64,000 nucleotides of DNA from the NCBI GenBank assembly GCA_045540715.1, contig JAZQHT010000013.1:1-64000 (forward strand), read 5' to 3'. The position numbers and the translations under genes are program-made. Source of the stretch: UMGS1279 sp045540715. GTDB taxonomy: Bacteria; Bacillota; Clostridia; Oscillospirales; Acutalibacteraceae. This document shows positions 23,521-30,509 of this stretch, piece after piece (positions within the stretch are counted from its first letter, which is position 1; the number at the start of each line of letters is the position of its first letter). Under the pieces are notes generated by a model. It was not told the DNA's origin. It ran no database searches and worked only from the letters and a program-made list of their open reading frames with translations.

Positions 23521-23724
23521 GCAGACGTATCGAAGTGGGGACGTTTGCGAGCGCGTCCGGTGGACGATACAGCGAGCAATAAGGAGTGGCCGCGGTCAAA
23601 ATTTGACGAAGCGCAAGCAAGTAACAAATTTTGGGCAACCGCAACAGGACATAACGGGGCCGCCCCGTTATATTTTAAAAATTTAATTTTGCTTGTTGCT
23701 CTTTTTAAGTTTAACAATATATAT
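23521..23724 (+). repeat. tandem repeat unit 2 with truncated tRNA-Ser 5' end
   Basis: This 204-bp unit is identical to unit 1 over its first ~77 nt and over the ACCGCAACAGGACATAACGG block, but has a different inner hairpin sequence (AAAATTTG...CAAATTTT instead of GAAATTTTTACAC...GTGTTAAAAAATTTC). It ends in the leader of the intact tRNA-Ser. Confidence 0.8.
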
Positions 23725-23813
23725 GCAGACGTATCGAAGTGGTCATAACGGGGCTGACTCGAAATCAGTTTGCGGGCAACCGCACGTGAGTTCGAATCTC
23801 ACCGTCTGCGCCA
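23725..23813 (+). tRNA. tRNA-Ser(CGA)
   Basis: The acceptor stem is GCAGACG/CGTCTGC, with a short D arm and anticodon loop CTCGAAA on a CTGA/TCAG stem giving anticodon CGA. The long variable arm TGCGG-GCAA-CCGCA is diagnostic of a type II tRNA such as Ser. The T arm is GTGAG-TTCGAAT-CTCAC, the discriminator is G and CCA is encoded. The anticodon reads UCG codons. Two truncated copies of its 5' end lie directly upstream. Confidence 0.93.
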
Positions 23814-23815
23814 AA

Positions 23816-23868
23816 AAATAATCGCAACTTTTATACAAGTTGCGGTTATTTTCTTTGTATGGTATAAT
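23816..23868 (+). promoter_or_regulatory. terminator-promoter module, copy 1 (after the tRNA)
   Basis: A hairpin (ATAATCGCAACTT with AAGTTGCGGTTAT, one G-T pair) followed by TTTTCTTT ends the tRNA transcript. The right arm of the stem supplies -35 TTGCGG (23840-23845), and after 17 nt an extended -10 TGG-TATAAT (23863-23868) starts the next gene. The same module recurs at 24453-24506 and 25086-25139. Confidence 0.8.
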
Positions 23869-23889
23869 GAAGTTGAAGGAGGTTGTAAT

Positions 23890-24372
23890 ATGCATTTCTC
23901 GTTTATCAAAGCTCTGTTTCCAAAGTATGACGTCGATATTCAAAAGGAAAACGGCACCGAAACTGTTTATATTAAAAATGACCAATTTGAAGATCCGATT
24001 GTTATACACTATTTCCCAGATGATTATTATACCTACCTTTTGCGCTTTGCTACGCAGCACTTCGACACTTCGTCCAAGGAAGAGTTAACCCAATGCGTAC
24101 TTGCATTTGCTAATGCGAAGAAAGCTGCAATTGAATTTTTTGAAAACGGCAAGAATAGATTTGGTGGAGAAATCGAAGTGTCTTTGCTCGATAACATCTC
24201 TTATGATGACTTGAGAAAATACTTTGGATATCCCCATCTTGATTTAACGAATCTTACATTCAAGGTTCGTGCGTGGAATACTCGTTATTGTTTTGATGGC
24301 TATTTTGAAAAGAGCGAATCGGGAGTAATAGAAATCAGAAAGAAATATGTCAAATGCACCTCCTTGACCTAA
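23890..24372 (+). CDS. small cytoplasmic protein of unknown function (cassette gene 1)
   Basis: I do not recognise this 160-aa protein. It has no signal or membrane segment. It looks alpha/beta and acidic, with aromatic-rich patches (PDDYYTYLLRFATQHF, RAWNTRYCFDGYFEKS). The ATG at 23890 follows GGAGG, and the frame is open upstream into the tRNA without a ribosome site. Base composition looks richer in GC than the core genes. It is a single gene between two copies of a shared terminator/promoter module, in a tRNA-linked hotspot, which suggests acquired DNA. An immunity or stress role would be a guess. Confidence 0.55.
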   Translation: MHFSFIKALFPKYDVDIQKENGTETVYIKNDQFEDPIVIHYFPDDYYTYLLRFATQHFDTSSKEELTQCVLAFANAKKAAIEFFENGKNRFGGEIEVSLLDNISYDDLRKYFGYPHLDLTNLTFKVRAWNTRYCFDGYFEKSESGVIEIRKKYVKCTSLT

Positions 24373-24375
24373 AAA

Positions 24376-24506
24376 TGCACCCCTAAAATGACTTTGCACC
24401 CCCTAACTTCAAAAGAGGGTGCATTTATATTAAAATTAGGGTTAGTCTTCAAAGAATAATCGCAACTTTTATACAAGTTGCGGTTATTTTCTTTTTATGG
24501 TATAAT
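24376..24506 (+). repeat. inter-cassette repeat, copy A
   Basis: This 131-bp element is nearly identical to 25008-25139. Its order is TGCACCCCTAAAATGACTT, a hairpin TGCACCC...GGGTGCA, the phrase TTAGGGTTAGTCTTCAAA, then the terminator hairpin and promoter (-35 TTGCGG at 24478-24483, -10 TATAAT at 24501-24506). It ends the preceding cassette gene and starts the next. Confidence 0.85.
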
Positions 24507-24536
24507 AAAATTAGAAATTAAGGTGGAGGTATTGAT

Positions 24537-25004
24537 ATGAAAAAGCTTGGATTGCTTCTATTGGCACTAACTCTGCTTCTTAGTTTATTTGGATGCTCTT
24601 ATCAAGACCCGGTGCTTACCTCGTTGCCTGATTGTAAATCCAAGGTATTTTACACGTCTGGCGGTTTTCAGGATTTTACCGATTATGCAAAGTATACTTA
24701 TGAATCTGTTACGGCTCAAGATCTAAAGGAGTCAAAATTCTTTTCGGAAACGACTACTGATGATGTAGTGGAAATACTACTACATATCGATAACTTTGAA
24801 GATTGGGTTGAAACGATCGGCGAAGAACTAAAAGATAATTACGACTTTGATAAAAACATTGTGTCCGAGGGAGATTTCTTCTACATCGAAACAAAAGCTG
24901 GGGAACCGATTGGGCAAGGAACATACGGTAAGTTTGATAATTATTCTGTTTACTATTTTGATATTGACACACAGACTTTATACTATTTCCATAACAATAT
25001 TTAA
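24537..25004 (+). CDS. small lipoprotein of unknown function (cassette gene 2)
   Basis: This 155-aa protein has a clear lipoprotein signal (hydrophobic run then LSLFGC, Cys at about residue 20). The mature acidic domain (ADLKES-like helices, then FFYIETKAGEPIGQGTYGKF and a tyrosine-rich end) does not match a family I know. The ATG follows AAGGTGGAGG. It is framed by the two copies of the inter-cassette repeat and has its own promoter. Confidence 0.6.
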   Translation: MKKLGLLLLALTLLLSLFGCSYQDPVLTSLPDCKSKVFYTSGGFQDFTDYAKYTYESVTAQDLKESKFFSETTTDDVVEILLHIDNFEDWVETIGEELKDNYDFDKNIVSEGDFFYIETKAGEPIGQGTYGKFDNYSVYYFDIDTQTLYYFHNNI

Positions 25005-25007
25005 CGC

Positions 25008-25139
25008 TGCACCCCTAAAATGACTTTGCACCCCCTTGCTTCAAAATGGGGTGCATTTGTATTAAAATTAGGGTTAGTCTTCAAATAATAATCGCAACTT
25101 TGATACAAGGTTGCGGTTGTTTTATTTTTATGGTATAAT
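25008..25139 (+). repeat. inter-cassette repeat, copy B
   Basis: This is the second copy of the 131-bp element at 24376. Here the first hairpin is a perfect TGCACCCC/GGGGTGCA, and the promoter is -35 TTGCGG (25111-25116), 17 nt, TATAAT (25134-25139). Small differences spare both hairpins and both promoter boxes. Confidence 0.85.
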
Positions 25140-25156
25140 CTTTTTGGTGGTGGAAA

Positions 25157-25642
25157 ATGAAAAACTTAAATCAACAATTTTTTGAAGAGTATAAAAAACT
25201 TGATAAGCTTTGCAAAGAAATTTATGGTGCAAAGATTGGTATAACAAATTATATTGATGATATGAAGACCGTATCAAGCTACGAGCAAAGCAAGATTAAG
25301 GGCTTTGAGCAATCTTTAAAACAACTTATAACCGCAAGGCATTTAAGAAATCAACTTTCGCACGACGTGGGAGCATTTGACAGCGATTTAGCGACCGAAA
25401 CCGATATTCAATTTGTAAAAGAATTTAAAGAAGCCATTTTAAACCACACCGACCCATTAAGCAGACTTTATTCTTTACGCAACAAAAAAAGTTATAATGC
25501 ATATACCCCACTTAGAAAATCGACACATAAAACCACCGATTTTGAAAGGACGCCGCAAGGGTGCTTAAAAGCAGTTGGCGCTTTTATTGTTTTTATAGTT
25601 TTATTTGTCCTTTCTGTTATAGTTTCTTCATTATTGAAATAA
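25157..25642 (+). CDS. HEPN-like motif protein with C-terminal membrane anchor (cassette gene 3)
   Basis: This 161-aa protein has a helical N-terminal domain (about 1-100) containing RNQLSH (Arg64-His69), which fits the RNxxxH/Rx4-6H motif of HEPN ribonucleases. A basic linker and one membrane helix (about 139-160) close the chain. There is no signal peptide, so the helical domain should face the cytoplasm. The motif alone does not prove RNase activity. The gene is the last in the tRNA-Ser cassette row, with its own promoter and a strong terminator. Confidence 0.55.
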   Translation: MKNLNQQFFEEYKKLDKLCKEIYGAKIGITNYIDDMKTVSSYEQSKIKGFEQSLKQLITARHLRNQLSHDVGAFDSDLATETDIQFVKEFKEAILNHTDPLSRLYSLRNKKSYNAYTPLRKSTHKTTDFERTPQGCLKAVGAFIVFIVLFVLSVIVSSLLK

Positions 25643-25676
25643 AAAACACCTTATTGGATTTCCAATAAGGTGTTTT
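25643..25676. terminator. bidirectional terminator
   Basis: A perfect 16-bp stem (25643-25658 with 25661-25676, core ACACCTTATTGGA/TCCAATAAGGTGT) is flanked by A and T runs. It lies between converging cassette gene 3 and trxB. Confidence 0.9.
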
Positions 25677-25682
25677 ATTTAT

Positions 25683-26600
25683 TTATTTTTTAGATAAGTA
25701 CTCTTCAACAAAATGTGCTGCCACAGCACCATCCGAAGCCGCTGTAACAACCTGCCTTAATGCCTTTGTTCTAACATCGCCGGCAGCAAATACCCCATCA
25801 ATATTTGTTTTGGTGGTTTCATCTGCTTTAATAAAGCCGTTTTCAAGTTCTAATTGACCATTTAAAAACGCCGTATTAGGACTTCTTCCGACACTAACAA
25901 AAGCACCATCGATTTCATAATCTTTTATTTCGTTAGTTATAACATTTTTTACTGTGATTTTATTAACGCGATTTTCACCTTTAAATTCTTCGGTAACGCT
26001 ATTCCATAAAAATTCAACATTTGTGGCGTTTAAAAGTGGCTCGTGATAAATTTTTGTGGCACGAAGTGTATCTCTTCTGTGTATTAAATACACCTTTTTA
26101 CAAAGTTTTGAAAGATAAAGCGCATCGCTTACAGCGGAGTTTCCGCCTCCGATAACCGCAACTGTTTTATCTTTATAAAAACGGCCATCACAATGCGCGC
26201 AATAATGCACACCGCGATTTAAAAATTCTTCTTCACTTTTTAGCCCGAGCTTTTTGGGGTTAGCACCGGTGGCAACAATAACGCTTTTGGCAAAAAACGT
26301 CTCTTTTTTAGTAATAATTTCTTTAATCTTTTTAGAAAGATCAACCGAAATTACCTCTTTATATATTGTTTTTGCGCCAAAACGTTCAGCTCCGTTTTTC
26401 ATATTATCGGATAAACTAAAACCATCTACACCACTATTAAACCCAGGATAATTATCGATTATATCTGTTAACATCATTTGTCCGCCTGCGCTTAAATATT
26501 CTATAACCGCAGTACTAAGTCCCGCTCTTGCAGCATACAAAGCGGCGCTATAACCGGCAGGACCCCCGCCAATAATTATAACATCATAAATTTGTTCCAT
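25683..26600 (-). CDS. trxB: thioredoxin-disulfide reductase
   Basis: This 305-aa FAD/NADPH flavoprotein keeps thioredoxin reduced. It shows the FAD motif GGGPAGYSAALYAARAG (11-27), the redox pair CAHC (Cys134, Cys137), the NADPH site GGGNSAVSDA and the C-terminal AAGDVR motif. It follows trxA by 24 bp in the same direction, forming a thioredoxin unit. Confidence 0.96.
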   Translation of the reverse strand: MEQIYDVIIIGGGPAGYSAALYAARAGLSTAVIEYLSAGGQMMLTDIIDNYPGFNSGVDGFSLSDNMKNGAERFGAKTIYKEVISVDLSKKIKEIITKKETFFAKSVIVATGANPKKLGLKSEEEFLNRGVHYCAHCDGRFYKDKTVAVIGGGNSAVSDALYLSKLCKKVYLIHRRDTLRATKIYHEPLLNATNVEFLWNSVTEEFKGENRVNKITVKNVITNEIKDYEIDGAFVSVGRSPNTAFLNGQLELENGFIKADETTKTNIDGVFAAGDVRTKALRQVVTAASDGAVAAHFVEEYLSKK

Positions 26601-26624
26601 TATAATCCTCTTAATATTAAGTTT

Positions 26625-26933
26625 TTAATCTTCTAATAATTCTAAAATATCTTCTTTAGGACGTGCGCCGGCTACTATCTCTTTAACATCACCGTTTTTT
26701 ATTACAACTAAGGTTGGTATGCTAAACACAGAAAATTCTGCGGCAAGGTCAGGTTCTTCATCAACATTTACTTTTGCGATTGTGAATTGTGGGTATTCAT
26801 CTGCAATTTCTTCAATAATCGGAGAAAGCATTTTGCAAGGGCCACACCAATCAGCATAAAAATCTATAAGCACGGTTTTTTCTGATTGATAAACTTCATT
26901 AAAATTATCTTTGTTTAATTTAAGAACTGACAT
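26625..26933 (-). CDS. trxA: thioredoxin
   Basis: This 102-aa cytoplasmic dithiol protein has the canonical active site WCGPC (Trp29, Cys30, Cys33) and the cis-Pro loop SIPTLVV. The frame is open to 26975, but the ATG at 26933 begins at the usual MSVLKLN position and follows GAAAGGATG. It is co-transcribed with trxB, its reductase. Confidence 0.95.
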   Translation of the reverse strand: MSVLKLNKDNFNEVYQSEKTVLIDFYADWCGPCKMLSPIIEEIADEYPQFTIAKVNVDEEPDLAAEFSVFSIPTLVVIKNGDVKEIVAGARPKEDILELLED

Positions 26934-26963
26934 ACTTTTTTTACATCCTTTCTTTTTTATTTT

Positions 26964-26992
26964 ATTATACCCCATAAAACAAAATTTTTCTA
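26964..26992 (-). promoter_or_regulatory. possible promoter of trxA-trxB
   Basis: On the minus strand -10 TATAAT (26964-26969) with a weak -35 TAGAAA 17 nt upstream. Confidence 0.45.
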
Positions 26993-26999
26993 CATTTTT

Positions 27000-27689
27000 T
27001 TATTGGAATAAGCCATATTTTTTCTTAATTCTAAGTAGCTTATTGCCTATTGGTTTTGCAAGCAACAATAAAAACACAACGTTAGAAATAACGTATTCTA
27101 TTGTAACAGGCAAAGCCGCAATTACACTTGCTAAATAGCGCGTAATATTAAAACTGCCGTCCATCCAAAGGGTAGTAAAAATATCCATAACTGCAGAATA
27201 AAAAATTCCTGCGAAACCACCGTATATACACACTAATAATTTATTTTTTATAAGCGGTTTGCTTATAAGCCCTGCTATAAAACCCAATAGTCCCCAACAA
27301 AACATTTGAAAGGGTGTAAAAGGGCCTTGTCCAAAATACATATTAGAAATAATTGCAGAAAACGCACCAACTGCAAACCCTGCTTCTTTGCCTAAATATA
27401 TAGCCGCAATAATGGTTATTGCAGTTACGGGTTTAAAGCCGGGTAAAAAGGCAAAAACAAATCTGCCAACAACCGAAAGCGCCACCATTACCGCTATAAC
27501 CGTTAATTCTTTAGAAGAATTGTTTTTTCTTGTGAAGCTATAAAATAACGGCAAAACAGATAAGATTGCAACAACAGTTGAAATGAAAAGATAATATTTA
27601 TCTTTAAACACTAAGCCACCCAAAATTGCTAAAACGGGTATTGCAACAAGCAAAATTAGTGGGGTTAATAATCTTTTAAAATTAGCCAT
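27000..27689 (-). CDS. ECF transporter S component, probably for cobalamin
   Basis: This 229-aa membrane protein with about six or seven helices is the substrate-capturing subunit of an energy-coupling-factor importer (patterns ELTVIAVMVALSVVGRF and FKPVTAITIIAAIYLG resemble S components). It overlaps the fused ATPase gene by 8 nt and ends the T-A-S operon led by a cobalamin riboswitch. Cobalamin or a precursor such as cobinamide is therefore the likely cargo, as for CbrT. That assignment comes from the riboswitch and not from residues. Confidence 0.85.
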   Translation of the reverse strand: MANFKRLLTPLILLVAIPVLAILGGLVFKDKYYLFISTVVAILSVLPLFYSFTRKNNSSKELTVIAVMVALSVVGRFVFAFLPGFKPVTAITIIAAIYLGKEAGFAVGAFSAIISNMYFGQGPFTPFQMFCWGLLGFIAGLISKPLIKNKLLVCIYGGFAGIFYSAVMDIFTTLWMDGSFNITRYLASVIAALPVTIEYVISNVVFLLLLAKPIGNKLLRIKKKYGLFQ

Positions 27690-29364
27690 TTATTATACCC
27701 CGCTCACCGTTTTTTAAGCAGAGTTCTATTACCTCTTTTGCGGTAACAGCATTATCGTAAAAGCCACGCGACATTCTGTTTGCGGCGGTTGTATAAAAGT
27801 TATTATTAGAGAAAAACTCTGTTGGAGTTGCAGCAGATATAACCTCACCATTAAAAATAAATGCGCATCTATCGGCATTTTCTGCGGCAAACTCAACATC
27901 GTGAGTAACCGTTATAACGGTTACACCGTTTTGCTTTAGTTCTTTTAAAATGGCCGCTAAATTCAATTTAGAAAACGCATCTATTCCCTTTGTAGGCTCG
28001 TCTAAAAGTAAAATTTTGGGGTTTAATAAAAGCATTTTACCAAGTGCCGCTTTTTGCTGTTCACCACCCGAAAGGTCATAAGGGTGCATATCTAAAAGAT
28101 GGTCTATTTTTAAGCGTTTTGAAATATTTAAAACCGCTTCTTCCCTTTTGGCTTTATCGGTATTTAATGCCTTTAAAACCTCTAAAAATTCTTCTTTTAA
28201 GCTGTTATGCAAAAAGCAGGTTTGTGGGTTTTGAGGAAGTAACGCAATGTTATTACGATATAGTTCGGTTTTATTATATTTTTTAATGTTTTTACCATTA
28301 ACTAACGTTTTACCACTATAGCCGTAAATAAGCCCTGCCATAATCTTTAAAACGCTGCTTTTGCCGGCCCCGTTACCACCCAAAATGCAAAGATGCTCGT
28401 TTTTATAAACCTTTAGATTTATATCTTTTAAAATATCGGGCATTTCTCTTTCATATTTAAACCAAAGATTTTTCAGTTCTAAAACTACATCTTTAGAAAT
28501 AGAATTTTCCTTTTTTTCTAAAAAAGTAATATCATTTTTAAAGTGAGTTGTAATAAAGTTACGTCCTTCTTTAACGGTTAGTGGAGTTTCTGTTTTAACG
28601 TTTAAGGCATTAAAAACCCTAACCGCCGTAGGAAGACCACAAAGCATTACGTGATTATTTTCTTTAAAAAATTCGCCAATATTTTTAGGACTATCGTTAT
28701 AAACAATACTTCCCTTTTCCATTAACAACACTCTGTCCGCTATTGGCATTACTTCCTCTAATCGATGTTCAACCAAAATTATTGTAAGTCCTAATTCGCG
28801 GTTAAGTTTTTGCAAGGTTGCAATAAAGTTAGAGGCCGCAATTGGATCGAGTTGTGCTGTTGGCTCGTCTAAAAGTAAAACCTTTGGGTTGCAAACCATT
28901 ACAGAAGCCAAGTTTAACAGTTGCTTGCCACCGCCTGAAAGTTCGTTAGTGTTTTTATCAAACCATTTTTCAATACCAAAATAGCTTGCCATTTCGGCTA
29001 CGTGGCGGCGAATAATATCGGGTTTTACACCTAAAGATTCCAGTCCAAAAGCAAGTTCGTGCCACACCTTATCGGTAACAATTTGACTATCGGGGTTTTG
29101 AAGCACAAAACCAATATCTTTAGCTGATTCTTTATCTGTTAAATCTTCAATTTTTTTGCCAAAATAAATTATATCTCCCTTTTGTTCGCCAAACGGTGCA
29201 AGTTCTTTTTTAAGTAACTTCAAAAGGGTGGTTTTACCCGAGCCCGATTCACCGCAAAGTAAAATAAATTCGCCTTTTTGCACCTTAAAAGAAAGGTTAT
29301 TTAGGGCATATTCTTTTGTTTCGGGGTATTTAAAGTTTAGATTTTCGACTTTAAGTATTTCCAT
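27682..29364 (-). CDS. ECF transporter fused ATPase (A and A' in one chain)
   Basis: This 560-aa protein contains two complete ABC ATPase domains, each with Walker A (CGESGSGKTT; GGNGAGKSS), signature (LSGGGKQ; LSGGEQQ) and Walker B (VLLLDEPT; ILLLDEPT). Fusion of EcfA and EcfA' is common in dedicated vitamin ECF systems. The frame extends to 29406, but the ATG at 29364 follows GGAGAGG and starts at the conserved MEILKVEN. It overlaps the T-component gene by 28 nt. Confidence 0.93.
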   Translation of the reverse strand: MEILKVENLNFKYPETKEYALNNLSFKVQKGEFILLCGESGSGKTTLLKLLKKELAPFGEQKGDIIYFGKKIEDLTDKESAKDIGFVLQNPDSQIVTDKVWHELAFGLESLGVKPDIIRRHVAEMASYFGIEKWFDKNTNELSGGGKQLLNLASVMVCNPKVLLLDEPTAQLDPIAASNFIATLQKLNRELGLTIILVEHRLEEVMPIADRVLLMEKGSIVYNDSPKNIGEFFKENNHVMLCGLPTAVRVFNALNVKTETPLTVKEGRNFITTHFKNDITFLEKKENSISKDVVLELKNLWFKYEREMPDILKDINLKVYKNEHLCILGGNGAGKSSVLKIMAGLIYGYSGKTLVNGKNIKKYNKTELYRNNIALLPQNPQTCFLHNSLKEEFLEVLKALNTDKAKREEAVLNISKRLKIDHLLDMHPYDLSGGEQQKAALGKMLLLNPKILLLDEPTKGIDAFSKLNLAAILKELKQNGVTVITVTHDVEFAAENADRCAFIFNGEVISAATPTEFFSNNNFYTTAANRMSRGFYDNAVTAKEVIELCLKNGERGIING

Positions 29365-30218
29365 AATAACCTCTCCTTTAACTCTGTAATAAATGGTAAA
29401 AAGCAAAGCAACGCAAAACTTATTATTGCTATAACGTTAATAGTATTAAATTCTAACGGTGTAACCATAGGATAAAACTCAAAACTTAAATAGTTGTTTG
29501 CTAAACATACCGCCAAAAAAATATCTTCAATTAAAACTAAAACAATTAAAACTATATCTTGTCTTTTAAATTTATAAATTGCAAAACTTGTTCTTTTTGC
29601 ACTGCCATAGCCACGTGCCTTCATAGAAGCTCCCGTTTCTATAGCGTTTTCTAAACTCCAAGTTGTAAGAGCAGAAAAAACGCGAATACGCCCTTTAAAT
29701 TTGTCCCACAAACTATTACTTGTATATAAACCCATAGCCTTTTGAGTGTCGTTAATTTTTTGGGATTGTTCTTTAAGTAAAGAAATGAATCGCAAACTTG
29801 AAGAAAGAAGGGTTGAAATTTTGGGAGAAAGTACAGAAAACAAATACAAAATTTTTTCAGTTGTAAAAATATTGTTAAAACATTTAAACCAATAAATAAC
29901 CGCTGTTATTTGCACCCCTAAATTTATGCCGTAAAAAATTGATTCTAAGGTTATTGGGTTATTATTTAAAAAGAAGAGTATTGTTTTGCCGTTATGCGAA
30001 AAAAGTGGGTTTGTGAAAGCAATAAGTAAAAACAGCGGAATAAAAAGTAAGAGGCTTTTAAAAAAGGCTTTTGCACTTTCTAAAAAGGCGCAAAACAGCA
30101 CTCCCCCAATAAGCGCCAAAGTTAAAGTAATGGGGTTATTTGTAAACATTGAAAAAACAAATACCGAAATAAAATATAGTGCTAAAACAAGTGGATGTTT
30201 ATTGGTAAAGCCGTACAA
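29337..30218 (-). CDS. ECF transporter T component
   Basis: This ~293-aa integral membrane scaffold couples the ATPases to the S component. It has several N-terminal helices and the EcfT coupling motifs with the Ala-Arg-Gly signature in ASMKARGYGSAKR (about residues 200-212). A GTG at 30227 lies on the AAGAAGG ribosome site, so the TTG at 30218, 6 nt further, is the likely start. It is the first gene after the cobalamin riboswitch and attenuator. Confidence 0.9.
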   Translation of the reverse strand: MYGFTNKHPLVLALYFISVFVFSMFTNNPITLTLALIGGVLFCAFLESAKAFFKSLLLFIPLFLLIAFTNPLFSHNGKTILFFLNNNPITLESIFYGINLGVQITAVIYWFKCFNNIFTTEKILYLFSVLSPKISTLLSSSLRFISLLKEQSQKINDTQKAMGLYTSNSLWDKFKGRIRVFSALTTWSLENAIETGASMKARGYGSAKRTSFAIYKFKRQDIVLIVLVLIEDIFLAVCLANNYLSFEFYPMVTPLEFNTINVIAIISFALLCFLPFITELKERLLWKYLKSKI

Positions 30219-30235
30219 TTTATTCACCTTCTTTA

Positions 30236-30272
30236 TAAAAAAATAATGCCCTTAAACTTTAGTTTAAGAGCA
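30236..30272 (-). terminator. riboswitch-controlled attenuator before ecfT
   Basis: On the minus strand TGCTCTTAAACT pairs with AGTTTAAGGGCA (one G-T pair) around a 2-nt centre and is followed by TTATTTTTTTA. It lies between the riboswitch and the first codon, so cobalamin binding probably leads to premature termination. Confidence 0.8.
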
Positions 30273-30333
30273 TCAAAGATTTAAAAACGATAAATCTAAG
30301 CAAACACTCTTCCAACCCAAGCAGTGTAACTTG

Positions 30334-30495
30334 AAAAATACGGCAGGTCTCCTGACTTATGATATAGCAAATGCATAAAGCACACCTTCTCGACTTTGTC
30401 AATGGTTTTTGTGCTTAATTCATCAAATACAGTAATGGCGGTTGTTCCGGATTCTAACCGGATTCCCTATTAATTTTATAAAAAACCGTATTTTT
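30334..30495 (-). promoter_or_regulatory. cobalamin riboswitch
   Basis: Read on the minus strand it shows GGGAATCCGGTTAGAATCCGGAAC with CCGCCATTACTGTA in the core and the B12-box region AAGTCAGGAGACCTGCC near the 3' end. The outer P1 helix is a perfect 10-bp pair, AAAAATACGG (30486-30495) with CCGTATTTTT (30334-30343). It precedes the ECF T-AA'-S operon and predicts repression when cobalamin is plentiful. Confidence 0.95.
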
Positions 30496-30509
30496 ATTTA
30501 TAAGTAAAA

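Noticed and set aside
23323..23724. CRISPR-like array
   Set aside because: There are only two units of about 200 bp with internal hairpins and tRNA sequence, no short regular spacers and no cas genes.
23700..23724. Promoter TTGTTG...TAATAT-like immediately before the intact tRNA
   Set aside because: The -10-like box would end about 2 nt from the mature tRNA 5' end, so transcription would start inside the tRNA. The boxes are more probably part of the repeated AT-rich leader.
23193..23748. Several open frames on both strands across the tRNA-Ser repeats (for example 23293-23748 plus, 23481-23717 minus)
   Set aside because: They contain the repeat unit translated twice, have no ribosome sites and overlap the tRNA leader. 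They are chance frames in GC-rich repeats.
23770..23889. N-terminal extension of cassette gene 1 into the tRNA
   Set aside because: The frame is open, but it would run through the tRNA and terminator. The GGAGG site supports the ATG at 23890.
23814..25680. Integron
   Set aside because: No integrase gene and no attC-like recombination site is recognisable. The repeats are terminator-promoter modules.
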